From NCBI GenBank assembly GCA_013400115.1, contig VXBP01008959.1:1-64000 (forward strand): a stretch of 64,000 nucleotides of DNA. The letters are read 5' to 3'. Each line of letters opens with the position of its first letter. Positions within the stretch are counted from its first letter, which is position 1. The translations under genes and the position numbers were made by a program. Shown here in pieces: positions 13,001-23,900 of the stretch. The notes under the pieces were generated by a model. That model was not told the DNA's origin. It was given only the letters and a program-made list of their open reading frames with translations, and ran no database searches. This stretch comes from Rhinopomastus cyanomelas. Lineage: Eukaryota > Chordata > Aves > Bucerotiformes > Rhinopomastidae.

Positions 13001-16000
13001 CATTTTTGCAGCTGGAGTCTAGAGATTGTAGTCATTGTCCAGGATTCTGCTGTACTCAGAGAGCCAAGCAGAGTCCTGAGGTTAGTTGCTGGTCACCAGG
13101 ACTGACAGTTCTGTCTGCACTCTGAGGTAACAGGAGACTGTGGACCAGCTGCATTTGGCATCCACATGGAAGCTCTGTGCAGACAGTCCTCAGCTTGGTG
13201 AGAAAATTCTGACCAGCTGCCCACAAGTGTTGATAGGTTATTGTACAAGCTCCCCAAGACAAGCTGAGTGGCTGGATACACAGAGAGTTGGGTGAGTTGG
13301 GGCTGCACTACCTTCTGTGGGCAGCAAAGTTTGCAGAAAAGCCCTGGTGAGTTTTGTGGATTGTTTTGTACTCTCAGGAAAAAGAACAAATCTGTGAAAC
13401 AGTAGGAACTGGGGTTAGTTAGAGAGGAAAAGCTTTGTAGACTGAGTGTTCCCAGCCATCAGCCTTTTGACGCTGCTGAATCAAGGTTAAAAAAAAAGAC
13501 AGCAAACAAAATATGACAAGTTAGAGTGTGGGACAAAGCAAATGTTAACAGCACTAAAAGCAATGTGCTCCAGGAAGGGAAAGCGTCCAAATGGCTGTTT
13601 GAACTAACAATGAAAAGTCCTAGCCTGCAGTCCCCAAAGGAAGCCAAATGCTTGGACCAGAGGGCCGGATTAGACCTGCTCAAAAGAGAAATAACAAAAG
13701 CTTTAAAATCAGACCATTATTAAATCCTCCAGTGAGGTGTGCACTTCCAACCCCCACACAGAAACAGAGGGATCTCTTAAAGAGCTGCTGTCTGTCTAAA
13801 CCTGCACACAGACAGCAGTGACGTGTATCGCACAAGCACACAGTCTCTTCTCTTCTACTGAGGTCATTCATTATCACAGGAGCGCATTCCCGTAAGCGTG
13901 TGCACACGTGACCCCAACTATGCTTCGCACATGGTGCATTAAAACTGTTTGGGATTTTTTTCCACTCTTTCAATCTGTGTGCAGTCTTGCAACACACAGA
14001 TACACAGATCGTTAGGGTTGGAAGGGACCTCCAGGGGTCATCGAGTCCAACCCCCTGCTTAAGCAGAGTCATAAAAGCTGACAGGTTACATAGAAATGCA
14101 TCAACCTGACCTTGTGCTGCAGACCTCCTCCTGCAGCAAGGGGAATCTGAAAAGAAGGACCAAGCCTTATATGGCCACCTGATACTTCTACAACTTCTTC
14201 CAGAGAAGCTGCCTTGCTGTAGTTCTTTGCCATATTTCCAACTGGGGACCTGCATTTGGTCTCAGTGAACTCCCCTTGCTGTGAAATAAGAGCCAGGAGA
14301 GTCTCTCTTACTTCCTCTCCTGGTGTGGTTATGTAAGGGATTCCACTAATGCATGAGCATAGCTTTAAAGGTAATGAGGGACTTAGTGCACACATGGGAG
14401 AACAAGTGGCTGGATTTTTGGCTCTTTGCTATTCCCAGATCCCTACTCCTTTTGCTTGTCAGTATTTAATGATCCTAAAGCAAAGGCGGAATCTTTTGGA
14501 AGTGGATTTATTTTTGTTGCAAGAACCTCGACAGGAGAATCATTCTTCAGTTTGTGCTGTTGGAGATTGCTAAAGAAGAAAGGCATTAGGGAAAGGAGCT
14601 ACTGTTGCAGGGTCTGTAGCTACCTGGTGTTGCAAGTTTCCCTTTTGGTTTTCAGGAAAGTGCCAGGTGCCTTCAAACAAATGTGGAACATGGTGTCTGT
14701 CCAAAGTTCTTAATATCTTGAGTTTGCACAACACAAATGAACAGTAACAAAGCTGTTTGGGTAGAGGATGACTGATGGAGGTTACATTAAGACCATGGGA
14801 TTATTCACCAGAGGCATGCGAACATCACCACACAGAGTTCATATTGGTCTGTTCCAAACTCTCATTTGCTGGAGCATTGTTTGTGAAGATTATGCTGGGG
14901 TTTTATTTGGGATCTTTATTACCTGAAAATACTCCTCATTCTTTAAGGACCTCTGTTCCCCTTTCTACCGGTAGCAAAAGATTTAAAGCCTGACAAAACT
15001 CCAGGCCACCCAGCCACAAGGTAAGACTTCCAGTAACTGATTCTGGATCTGAAATCTCCCCTCTGCCTGTGTGCAAAGCCAAGCCTAAAACTTCAGATGG
15101 TAAAAAGAAGAGATTTGCCAGATGTTGCTCTTCATGGAGATTTCTAGTTCTGATAATTCCGTTCTAGTACCTCTAACGCTGTAGGTTCTGATTTCCTGTG
15201 CCAACAAGATGCAGTAGCATTGTACATTAACCCTAAAGCAAACTTAGAGGTATGAAAATAAGACAGTAGGCCAGAAACCCCTACCATGCAAAAGAAATAA
15301 CCTGTTCTCCCCTGAAATTCAGCTAATCCCTTTTTCAGTACACTATTTCTCACAGACCTCAGCCTTTGTCATTAGTTTGTCTTGCTGAGGCCAGCGGTTG
15401 AAATAACAGCTCCCATAGCAGCTGGACACGCCTGTTCTTGGCTGCAGTGAGGACACTGCAGCCAAGTTCTTGGCACTGCAGTTTAACTACAGGTGGACAA
15501 CTTGTCAGCAGCCTGGAGACTGCACCTATTTGTTTTGTGAGACTGGAATTCGTAGAATCACAGACTGGCTGAGGTTAGAAGGGACCTCAGAGCTCATCTA
15601 CTCCAACCCCCTGCCAGGGGCAGGGACACCTCTCAACCAGACTTGGTTGCGCAAGACCTCATCCAGCCTGGCCTTGAACACCTCCATGGAGGGAGCAGCC
15701 ACAGCCTCTCTGGGCAATTGATTCCGGGGTCTCTCCACTCTTGTGCTGAAGTCTTCGTAAGACCTAATCTGAACCTTCTCTCCTTCAGTTTCAAACCGTT
15801 TCCCCTTGTCCTATCACTAGATCCTCCTTCCAGAAGGCTGGAATAATCCCTCTCCAGCCTTCCTGTAGGTTCCCTTCATGTACTGGAAGGCAGCTAGAAG
15901 GTCCCCCTGGAATCTTTTCTCACCTAGGCTGAACAATCCCAGGTCAAGCAGCTGCCAGTGAGTTCAGCACAGAAGTGCAGCTCAGAAGTTCCAAAACAAA

Positions 16001-16468
16001 AGTTCTTTTCCAGTGGTCACTGCAGAATAGATGGAGCTGTGCTCATGGTTATTCCTCCTTCTGCCCAGGGAGGTTGTGGAGTCTCCTTCTCTGGAGATGT
16101 TTAAAACCTGCCTTTGTATGTTCCTGTGTGACTGGATCTAGGTAATCCTGCTGTGGTGGGGGCATTGGACTAGGTGATCTTCCGAGGCCCCTTCAGTCCC
16201 CAATGTTCTGTGATTCTTATAAAGAGGCACGTGGGCAGGCAGAGGCGAGTGTCTGCTTCTCTTCACTCAGTACCTTTTCAGTGGCCAGTCTTAAGCTGAA
16301 ATGGGTTTGTATTGTTTTGGCAGGTATCTAACCCGCTGGTCCGTCAGATCTGCAAAGCCTATCTGGAAGAGGGGCCCTATATGGTGCAAAAAACCTTTTC
16401 CACTTGGACACCCTGCGCTGAAGGACAACATCAAGTACACGCACAAGCCTATCAGTCTGAACCACTAG
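3934..16468 (+). CDS. MRPS18A: MRPS18A, 3' part: mitochondrial ribosomal protein mL66 (last three coding exons)
   Basis: Three spliced exons (3934-4057, 4756-4822, 16324-16468) join in frame into 111 residues plus stop. The product matches the C-terminal half of vertebrate MRPS18A as I remember the human protein: DVLLLSQFIR, GGMLPR, ITGLC, MAHRAGLLP, HRPRLPEG, LNRYLTRW, then a basic lysine-rich tail. MRPS18A is one of three vertebrate S18 paralogues and is a structural protein (mL66) of the large mitochondrial ribosomal subunit. The exons for the mitochondrial presequence and the CPICRW zinc-ribbon part are not found in 1-3933, so they should lie left of the window. Introns are 698 bp and 11,501 bp, the second loaded with CR1 copies. 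The gene converges on RSPH9. All junctions are GT-AG and no frame damage is seen. Confidence 0.93.
4756..4822 (+). CDS. MRPS18A: MRPS18A penultimate coding exon, 67 nt
   Basis: A short exon between the acceptor TTTCAG and the donor ACAG|GTGAAT. It completes a split Gly codon, then encodes LLPDHRPRLPEGHVSKK and PKLN, and leaves AG of the next Arg codon. It matches the LLPNHRPRLPEG segment of human MRPS18A. It is too short to stand out as an open frame on its own. Confidence 0.93.
4998..5343 (+). mobile_element. SINE: tRNA-Lys-like head joined to a CR1 3' tail
   Basis: Bases 4998-5070 fold as a tRNA: A box TGGCTCAGTTGG, D arm GCTC..GAGT, anticodon loop CTCTGAA, T stem ATGGG/CCCAT around a GGTTTCATCCC B box. 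The D arm, variable region and T arm most resemble tRNA-Lys(CTT), with CTG at the anticodon position. A unique linker of about 35 bp follows, then a CR1 3' end (TGCTGTGGCAGGGGGATTGG ... CTTCCAATCCC, ATTCTATG). A hAT element interrupts the tail at 5156-5287. The CR1 tail implies mobilisation by CR1 enzyme, as in tRNA/CR1 SINEs of turtles and zebra finch. It is not a functional tRNA gene. Confidence 0.85.
5156..5287 (+). mobile_element. hAT-type MITE, copy 1 (132 bp)
   Basis: Terminal inverted repeats are CAGGGGTCCTCAAA and TTTGAGGACCCCTG, a perfect 14 bp. Flanks are the identical 8-bp duplication GACTAGAT (5148-5155 and 5288-5295). TIR start, length of duplication and size fit a non-autonomous hAT element. 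The interior is GC-rich with no coding capacity. It split the CR1 tail of the SINE, and removing it with one duplication restores a normal tail. Its two ends match the two ends of the larger element at 43179-43468 in the opposite orientation, so it is an internally deleted relative. Confidence 0.9.
5451..5830 (-). mobile_element. CR1 LINE 3' fragment, older
   Basis: Begins with the reverse complement of a CR1 end (TAGAATCATAGCATCACAGA) and runs through the diverged 3' UTR into the C-terminal coding region. Many indels relative to the younger copies in the window indicate an older subfamily. Confidence 0.8.
6522..6962 (-). mobile_element. CR1 LINE 3' fragment
   Basis: Starts AATCACAGAATG at the 3' end, then reverse-complement CR1 tail (AGATCATCTAGTCCAACCCC) and C-terminal coding sequence (TCACCCTCACAGGAAAGAAG), truncated near 6962. 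On the - strand the block reads like the common CR1 C-terminus (NIRRNFFPVRVTEPWHRL). Confidence 0.9.
6963..9382. other. MRPS18A last intron, no gene seen
   Basis: About 2.4 kb of intron without a recognisable repeat or exon. Short open frames are unremarkable. Confidence 0.55.
9383..9790 (+). mobile_element. CR1 LINE fragment, 3' truncated
   Basis: Encodes a degraded CR1 C-terminal domain (LERVQRRVTRVIRGLEHLSC, then RRKFFTVRVVRAWNGLP). It stops around GGGTTGCCCAGGTGGAGGGC without the usual tail. A short local repeat (CAGTCTGGAGAAGAGGAG, twice at 9539-9572) breaks the frame. It belongs to a different subfamily from the copies ending in CTAATGATTCTG. Confidence 0.87.
10365..10796 (+). mobile_element. 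CR1 LINE 3' fragment with junction at an N
   Basis: Reads TACAGGCTGGGCAGTGACTG, then GAGGGACTTGGGG up to an N at 10442, after which it resumes several hundred bases further along the CR1 consensus (TTCCAGTATCTGAGAGGGGC) and continues to the 3' UTR. It matches the 9.4 kb copy closely, so both belong to one subfamily. Confidence 0.88.
10811..10890 (+). mobile_element. CR1 3' tail fragment
   Basis: About 80 bp of the young CR1 3' end (CTGCTGTGGCAGGGGGATTG ... CTGATGATTCTGTGATTCC), placed directly after another CR1 tail of a different subfamily. Either a very short insertion or the remnant of a larger one. Confidence 0.8.
10891..12017. other. MRPS18A last intron, no gene seen
   Basis: Intronic sequence between CR1 fragments. 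Nothing recognisable on either strand. Confidence 0.55.
12018..12335 (+). mobile_element. CR1 LINE 3' fragment
   Basis: Begins GAGGGGATCTTATTAATGTC within the C-terminal coding region (INVCKYLRG in frame), continues through MRRNFFPVRVTGPWHRLPRE and ends in a CR1 3' UTR (GAGGTCCCTTCCAACCCTGT). Internal indels mark it as moderately old. Confidence 0.9.
12727..12770. repeat. Perfect 22-bp tandem duplication
   Basis: The unit TTCTCTTACCTAGCACATAG AA occurs twice head to tail with no mismatch (12727-12748 and 12749-12770). It is intronic and probably a recent slippage or polymorphic duplication. Confidence 0.9.
12771..13998. other. MRPS18A last intron, no gene seen
   Basis: Ordinary intron sequence with a short A run near 13489. 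No exon or repeat recognised. Confidence 0.55.
13999..14070 (-). mobile_element. CR1 3' tail fragment, about 70 bp
   Basis: The stretch TTAGGGTTGGAAGGGACCTC ... GAGTCCAACCCCCTGC is the reverse complement of a CR1 3' UTR end. The rest of the element is absent, an extreme 5' truncation. Confidence 0.8.
14071..15551. other. MRPS18A last intron, no gene seen
   Basis: No exon, RNA gene or repeat recognised. Confidence 0.55.
15552..15945 (-). mobile_element. CR1 LINE 3' fragment
   Basis: Starts TAGAATCACAGACTGGCTGA and carries the reverse-complement 3' UTR (CTCATCTACTCCAACCCCCT) and C-terminal coding region up to CTAGGCTGAACAATCCCAGG. It belongs to the subfamily whose C-terminus reads RKVV.APSLEVFKARLD. 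Confidence 0.88.
16062..16218 (+). mobile_element. CR1 3' fragment close to MRPS18A terminal exon
   Basis: Reads TGCCCAGGGAGGTTGTGGAG through GATGTTTAAAACC to a CR1 tail (CAATGTTCTGTGATTCTT). It ends 105 bp before the acceptor of the last MRPS18A exon, so it lies near the expected branch-point zone but does not overlap it. Confidence 0.88.
16324..16468 (+). CDS. MRPS18A: MRPS18A terminal coding exon
   Basis: The acceptor is TTTTGGCAG|G. The first base completes the split Arg codon; the frame continues YLTRWSVRSAKPIWKRGP and ends KPISLNH with TAG at 16466-16468. Human MRPS18A ends with a comparable basic segment (RYLTRW..VKPIYKKGP). The final residues are less conserved than the start of the exon, as is usual for this family's tail. 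A minimal CR1 fragment lies about 100 bp upstream. Confidence 0.92.
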
Positions 16469-17725
16469 GAGCCAGAACTGGCACAGTCAGTCAGCACAGC
16501 TGTTTTCCACTGCTCTGTTTTTTATGCAAGTTTGTCAGTATCCCCAGTGTTCTTCCTCTAAAACTAGTTTAAAAATTCGAGTACTTTGTAATGTCTCCAG
16601 TGAATCAGCTGCCATCTGCTCCTCTAGGAGAAAACAAAATCCAGAAAATCAAACAGTTTGATGTGCAAAATGAGCTGGAGAAAACAGAGGCCAAAGACTT
16701 TTACCTCAGAGCCAAAATGGATCTGAAGGCTTTTTTTCTTTCAATATGGTCCACAAACGGGTTTGGAAATGGAGGTTTTTCCAGCTTTGAATGGTTATTC
16801 CCTGCTACCACATTTCAACTCATTTCTGCCTCGTTTGGGCTTTTGTACCTGTGACACTGATGGAAGAAAATGGCTCCTCCGACACGGTGTTCCCTTCACA
16901 GTAACAGAAATTTTTTTATGAGTAATTCCTTTTACTATACTATCCCTAGTCTGCAGCAGAAACCCATGGCAGTGGCAGACAGGGGTGTGTGTGTATCTGA
17001 CGTGTGCCCTGAAGGATTCCTGGCTGGTGCTTCACTCCTGGATCTAGCCAATACACATTGTTGACATCCTTGATGGCTTGGTTTGGTTTTTCTTCCCCTT
17101 GCAAATACATTTGCCATGTCCTGTATATCACTGATAGGGCTGCTTCATGGCATAGTTTGTGGCTGATGGCTGTGCCCAGTTTTTCCTCCTGTAACTAAAA
17201 GCTTGCACCATTTCCCTCCCCATACAGTACTTGTCTGCACCTTACACCTGCTGCCCACTGTGACTCAGGAAGTGACCTAAGATGCCCACAGTTGTTGTTT
17301 TTCTACAGTTCATTGCCATGAGCCGTAAAACTTCCTCTCATTTTGGTTAAGCCTGATATTGAAACCCCAGCTCCTCGCAGTATACTTTGTAGAGCTCAGG
17401 GTTTGGTACAGATCCCCTACAGCATGCAACAGCTTCCTCCACTGGTGCCAACTCTGTCACTCATGGGTGACACAGGCATTCCTTCCTGTTGTCTCCAGAG
17501 GAGTGTCTGTGTAAGCACAGTGTCTCTGTCATTGCACAGGTGTGATGGCTTTGCCTGTGATGGAAGCAAATGCCATTTGTTGCTTCCCAAAGGATCTGCA
17601 GTGACATGTTATGGGGAATTCCATCTGGAGCTTAGGGAACTGCACAGAGTGAAGTTCTAGGAAAAGAATCAGGGTTAGAGTTCAGGCACAAAAGGATCCT
17701 GCTCAAAGTGCAGAGGCTTCACACA
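16469..17725 (+). other. MRPS18A 3' UTR candidate / intergenic
   Basis: 1.26 kb between the MRPS18A stop and the shared poly(A) region. No canonical AATAAA was seen on the + strand. A weak AATACA variant sits at about 17104. Open frames at 16591-16854 and 17343-17660 show no family resemblance. Probably the MRPS18A 3' UTR in whole or part. Confidence 0.5.
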
Positions 17726-17734
17726 TTTATTAAA
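17726..17734. terminator. Overlapping poly(A) signals of RSPH9 (-) and possibly MRPS18A (+)
   Basis: On the - strand AATAAA occupies 17731-17726, 76 bases past the RSPH9 stop, and is followed by a T/GT-rich stretch (CCTTTTGTGCC) about 30-40 bases on, as expected downstream of a cleavage site. On the + strand ATTAAA occupies 17729-17734, overlapping it by three bases. I found no canonical AATAAA on the + strand between the MRPS18A stop and this point, so it is a candidate MRPS18A signal. The - strand call is strong; the + strand call is inference. Confidence 0.7.
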
Positions 17735-17807
17735 ACAAGCAGTAAACAAAAGTCATCTTTAAGTATACAATCTAAATGTTCTTGAATCCTTATCCCAGAC
17801 AGGAGAG

Positions 17808-17968
17808 TCACAGCATAAAGGGCAGATCTAAGTTCTTCTCACCGGTACCAAAGTACATGTAGCCATACTGCTTGGTGTTTAGGATGTGGTAGAAGGTCAG
17901 TCCCGGCCACAACAGGCTCCACAGAATGACCACAGTGCCTCCCTTCTCCAGCTGGACCTTCCAAGAGC
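17808..17968 (-). CDS. RSPH9: RSPH9 exon 5 (terminal)
   Basis: Acceptor CATACAG|G. Encodes GSWKVQLEKGGTVVILWSLL, WPGLTFYHILNTKQYGYMYF and GTGEKNLDLPFML, with TGA at 17810-17808. It lies 17.45 kb from exon 4 but matches the human C-terminus (SLLWPGLTFYH..GYVYVGTGEKNMDLPFML), so it must belong to the same gene. A canonical AATAAA follows 76 bases after the stop. Confidence 0.95.
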
Positions 17969-20900
17969 CTGTATGAGAGAGAACATGTGCTAATAAGCCA
18001 CTGAGAAAGAAAGAGGCAGCAGTCCTGGAGGATACTGTCCCTAGGCTGAGAGAGGGCCTGGAGTGAGTTCTGCCTGAATAGTGTGAGCACAAGGCTGCAC
18101 TGGAGTTTGTGACACCTGCAAAGAAGACAATCAGGGAGACCAGGAACCCTGATACCCCTTTTTGTCCCTTTTGTTGATTCAGCATTACAGGCTGCCCTCA
18201 TTTCCAGATATCTGCGTCTAGGTTCACACAGCAGCACGTTCCCATGGCTGTGATGGTAATGTCGTCAATGTCACAAGAAGGGACATCTGGAGGTCCAGCT
18301 ATGTGCACTCAATTCCTAGGAGAGACCACAGCTATTCTTGGCTGCTCCTGAGTGGGCAACAGTTACTCTAACAAGCTGTGCCACCTACTTGGTCTACCTA
18401 GGAGCTATAGAGAGCCAAGACTAGCTATAGCAATCCTGCATACGTATTGAAATTTATTCTTAAACTTGTAGCATTAGGGCAAGGAGGAGGAAGGCACTTT
18501 CCTGCTTGAAGGAAGACTGGTTTCCCTGACGCAGCAACTAGGAAAGAGGAAGACGAGAAAGTGAGAGGCAGTGCATTTGCTATCTAAGAGGAGTTTCCAG
18601 AAAAAGGTTAATGCAGTCTTTCTGCCTCCACTGTTGAAGAGGATGTGCACAGTAGGAGCAAAGGGATTTGTTTCTGCTTTAATTTTCTTTGGCTCTGCAG
18701 AGGAAGTTGAGAGTCAGTGTGAAAGTGCAATTTTTCCTCAGGGCAAGGAGCTCTGAGCCACTTTGGCCTGCATATGAGGGTCTGGGAACAGTGCTGCAGA
18801 GGAGGGGGCTGGAGCATCAGCCTGGATTCAATACTAGAGGGCAAAAAGCTGCCAGTTGGGCCACTGGGACACCATTCATCTGTGGAGGTAATTTTAGGCT
18901 CCTCAGTTTGTGCTGTGATTCATGCTTACTCATGGTATGGGTAGCCTGGGAAAGGGCTTCTGTGACTGCTGGCTGTTGCCAGTCCTCCTCTTCCCACCAG
19001 CTGCAGATTCTTAGCCAATTTTAGTCACTTCCGACAAATGGCAGAAGGGCTTTAACACCACAGCTTCCTACAGCAGGTCTCCACAAGACATGTCCCAAGG
19101 GTTAATGCAACTCTGGAAACCATGAGGCTGCCCTGGCAGTTGGGCTTGCCTGGCAGCCAAGGCACAGCAGCTAGCTGGCCATGTTTGAGCAGCTGTGGCC
19201 TCTTGCATGTTTGCTGCAGCACCTGTAGTCTATTACGCAGTTAAGGGCAAACTACAGTAGTTGAAGGAAAAGAGAAGTTGAGATAAACATACATGGTGGC
19301 TGCAGACCACAATTCAAAGTCCTGTAAAACTGGGTGTCACAAGTTGTGCTGCTCACCAACCTTGGTATTTCTGGACTTTTCAAAAGGCTCTTGGACACTG
19401 TTGTTTCCCTCGACTCACTCAATAGCAGGTTCCACTGGACTGTTACACCCAAGGTGTACAAGACAAGTCACTGCTGGTCTGTAACTGCTCACAAACATGG
19501 AACTGCATGGACAGCAAAAACAGCCACCTTCTGCAACAGTCACTGCACCTCCTGACAGACTGACTCTGGCTGCAGGACACACAGAAGAGACACTGCAATC
19601 TTTAAAGTCTCAGGATATTTCTGCACTAGAGAGCTGCTTCTGACTTGCTCATCTCTGTGTTTCCACTAATACAGGGCAGGATGAGCTCAGGCACACGTCA
19701 TCCCTTCAGCTTCCCAGTGCTGTGACATGCTTTGCACAGGTCCTAGTTAAATTATGGGCTAGAGTCTTCACACACACAGTGCCACTCTCCGGAGCCACTC
19801 ACATGGACTCACACTAGCCTAGATCTTTGCCAGCCCTGGAGTAATTCCGCTGTGTGGCTCAGCCACTGGGGTTACCAATTCTGACTGACTGACTGGGTGT
19901 CTGATGAAATCTGCGTGTTCTTAAGAAATGTGCATGGAAACCTAGATGAAGGACATGTCACCACGCAGACCATCCAGGGGCTGAAACACTACAGCCATCA
20001 GCTGTCAAAGCGTGAGCTTTCAGATAGTTGCTTGAACTCTGCCTCCACAAGTTTGCAGCATTTACTAGTGGTAGAAGCTATACTCTGCATAGAGGTCCTG
20101 AGCAACAAGTGGAAACTACACAGTTCTGACTGTAATTGTGACAAGGAACTTACAGTTTGCAGTTTGAATGTGCTGAGATTATCTGCAAGCACCTCATCCA
20201 AATACTGGTGGTTCTTACTAGAGCTTTACACATTGGTTTGCAGGGGAAAATGTAAATCTTTAGAAGAGTTTCTCTAATGATTGAAGAATTCTCACTATCT
20301 GATTTAGGACTAGTCCTCCAAGAAGCTTGCATTAACACATTTATGTTCACAGATGAAACCCAAACTACAGAAATAAAAAGAAATGCCTAGAGCACATGTG
20401 GGAAAGGTGAGAGAGAAAGTAGGGATACTCATGCTCTCAGGAACTGAAGTTCAACTTGATTAAACCTCCAGAGCTATGTGTTGGGTTGGAAGGGACCTCC
20501 AAAGGCCATCTAGTCCGACCACCTACAACAAGCAGGGACATCTCTCACTAGAACAGATTGCCCAGACCCCCATCCAGCCTGACCTGGAAGGGCTCCAGGG
20601 ATGGGGCCTCCACCACCTCCCTGGGCAGCCTGTTCCAGGGATCCCCCACCCTCAGATTCAAGAACTTATTCCTCATGTCCAGCCTCAATCTGTCCTTTTC
20701 CAGCTTCAAACCATGATCCCATGTCCTATCATTCCCTGCCCTTGTGAACAGTCCTCCCCAGCCTTCTGACAGGTCCCTTCTGATAAGAGTCTCCTTTTCA
20801 GGCTGAACAATCCCAGCTCTCTCAGAGCACTCACCTGGTGTCACACAGGCTCACTCATCTCTCTGAGTATTCATCAGCAGTTTCTGCTGATTAGAGAAAG

Positions 20901-23900
20901 TGCCCACGCACCTTCACATCTGACAGAAGTTGGCAGCTGTAACTGAAGACACCTCTGTTCACTGTTACAATCTATCTCTGCAGGCTGCAGTACACAACTG
21001 CTTTATTTCTCAACCACCTGTCCAAGCTGCAAGGTCTCAAAGGCTCAAATTTGTAATCTCACAAGTGTTGGACCTTTGGGGAACCTTAAGTAACTTTCCA
21101 GCTCTTCTCTGATTCTCCATTCTGCAGTTTTGTGCAGACATGGACAATGAAAGTCATAAGGCTCAGGAGAGATGCCTGGGGACTGGAAGATCGCAAATGT
21201 CACTCAAATCTTCAGAAAAGGTAAGAAGAAGGAAGACTCAGGTAACTACAGACTGGTCAGCTTCACCTCCATCCTAGGAAAGGTGATGGAACAATTTGTT
21301 CTAGAGGCTGTCTCCAAGCACATCAAGGACAGGAGGGTCGTTAGGGACAGTCAGCATGGCTTCACCAAAGGGAAAGTCATGCTTGACCAACCTGATAGCC
21401 TTTTATGAGGGCATAACCAGGTGGATGGATGATGGCAGAGTGGTGGATGTGATCTATCTTGACTTGAGTAAGGCATTTGACACAGTCTCCCACAGCAGCC
21501 TCACAGCCAAACTGAGGCTGTGTGGATTGGATGATTGGGTAGTGAGGTGAATAATGAACTGGCTGCAGGATAGAAGCCAGAGAGTAGTGGTCAGTGGGAC
21601 AGAGTCTAGTTGGAGGCCTGTATCTAGTGGAGTGCTCCAGGGGTCAATACCGGGACCAGTCCTGTTGAATTTATTCATTGATAACTTGGATGAGGGATTG
21701 GCATGCACTGTCAGCAAGTCTGCTGATGACACAAAGCTGGGTGGTGTTGCCGACACCCCTGCAGACTGTGCTGCCATTCAGTGAGACCTGGACAGGATGG
21801 AGAGCTGGGCACAGAGAAATGTAATGAAGTATAACAAGGGTAAGTGTAGAGTCTTGCATCTGGACAAGAACAACCACAGGTACCAGTATAAGTTGGGTAC
21901 TGATCTATTGGAGAGTAGTGTAGGAAAAAGGGCCCTGGGGGTTCTGGTAGACAGCAGGATGACACGAGCCAGCAGTGTGCTCTTGTGGCAAAGAGGGCCA
22001 ACAACATCTTGGAGTGGATCAGAATGGGGGTGGTTAGCAGATTGAGAGAGGTTCTTCTGCCCCTCTACTCTGCACTGGTGAGATCACATCAAAGTTGCTC
22101 ATTCTTCTACAAAGTCAGAAAGCAGTGGAGGTGCCACATTCCACCCCTTAGTAACCAGATCACTGAGGGCACTGCTGTCACCCAGCTCCCAAAGGCAATT
22201 TACTCAGTATGCTTTTCCAAACTGGATTTGTGCAACACAAAACCATTTGGAGACTGCATTCAAGTTCTCAATCTTACCTGCTTGTTTTGGTCCTTTCATT
22301 TAAAGGAAGACATTAGAGCCTATTGTTTCAGTACTTAGTCATTTTTATAACTATCCACATTAGCAGCATTTGAACAAGTACAAGTGCAAGGTCCTCCATC
22401 TGCATCGGGCCAGTTCCAGGCACAGTTACAAACTGGAGGCAGAGTGGGCTGAGAGTAGCCCTAAAGGGAAAGACTTGGAGTTGTTGATTGATGAGAAGCT
22501 CAGCAAGAGCCAGCAGTGAGGTCCTGCATCCCAGAAGGCCAACTGTGTCCTAGGATGTGTCAAGAGTAATGTGTCCAGTAGAGGAAGAAGAGGGATTCTC
22601 CCCCCTTTACGGTGCTCTTTTGAGACCCCCACCTCGAATCCTACATGCAGTTCTGGTGTCCCCAACATTAGCAGGACATGGAGCTGTTGGAGCAAGTCCA
22701 GAAGAGGCCACAAAGATGATCCAAGAGCTGGAGCACCTTTGCTATGAGGATAGGCTGAGGGAGCTGGGCTTGTTCAGCCAAGGGAGAAGACGACTCTGGG
22801 GGGGACCTTACAGCTGCCTTCCAGTACCTGAAGGGAACCTACAGGAAGGCTGTGGCTGCCCCCTCCTTGGAGGTGTTCAAGGCCAGGTTGGACAAGGCCT
22901 TGAGCAACCAAGTCTGTTTGAGAGGTGTGGCTGCCCCTGACAGAGGGTTGGAGCAGAGGATCTCTGAGGTCACTTCCAACCTGAGCCAGTCTGTGATTCT
23001 ATGGTTCTGTGAAATGGTGCAGAAAACAGTGTTTGAACTCCCGAGACATGGAGAAAATTATTCTTATTGAAAAATCCAAGACAATCATATTCTCTTCCAT
23101 CACAGCACAAACGTCACAAACAGGATGCTTTTTCAGGCCCAGCTTTCTTGTAAGTGTTTGAAATAATGATGTCATAAATCACTGTAAAAGTTATTTAATC
23201 AGTAGCTAACAATCAGCATGAAATAATAGCTTAACATGAGTTGTGGCTTCTTGACTCCTTCAAGAGAAAGCCTTAGAAATGCACTTGCTGATGCAATATA
23301 AGAAAGAATGGAAGAATTATAAAAATTAAATGCTTCTTGTATCCCTTTTAAAAAAAACTTCCTTGCTATTACAAATGCTTCTTGGACAATATCATAGGTA
23401 GGTGTAGGTCTGCATTACTTCAAAAAAGCAGGAGCAGGGTTCAACTAATCTCTAGCGTAGGCTCAGAATATCCCACAGCAGTTGCTGTGTACATCCCTGC
23501 CCCTCTGTCAGACAACACATCTCCTAGTGGGAGATTGGGAAGCCTCATTCCGTAAGGTACAGTGATATTCCCAGGTAAACATCAGGAAAAAAATAAAAAA
23601 TTATTATTATTTGCACTGAAGAGAAAATAAGTAGAACAAAGCAAGAAAAAGTTGCCCTTCCTAGAGTTAAATACTGATTTCAACTTGCATCGACATGTGA
23701 GTCCTAGCTTGTACTGTCCCTAAATCAGGCAGTGGAGTTCAATCATCATACAAAGCCCACTGAGGTGCAGGGAACTGCAGGTCATTGCTCTCACACTAGA
23801 GATTTCTCACAGTAAAACTGCTCTGATGAGGTTTCCATTCTTCAAATTTAATTATTAAGCTGCACCCAGCAAATCTGAAGAAGCCAAGCACTGTCTGTGC

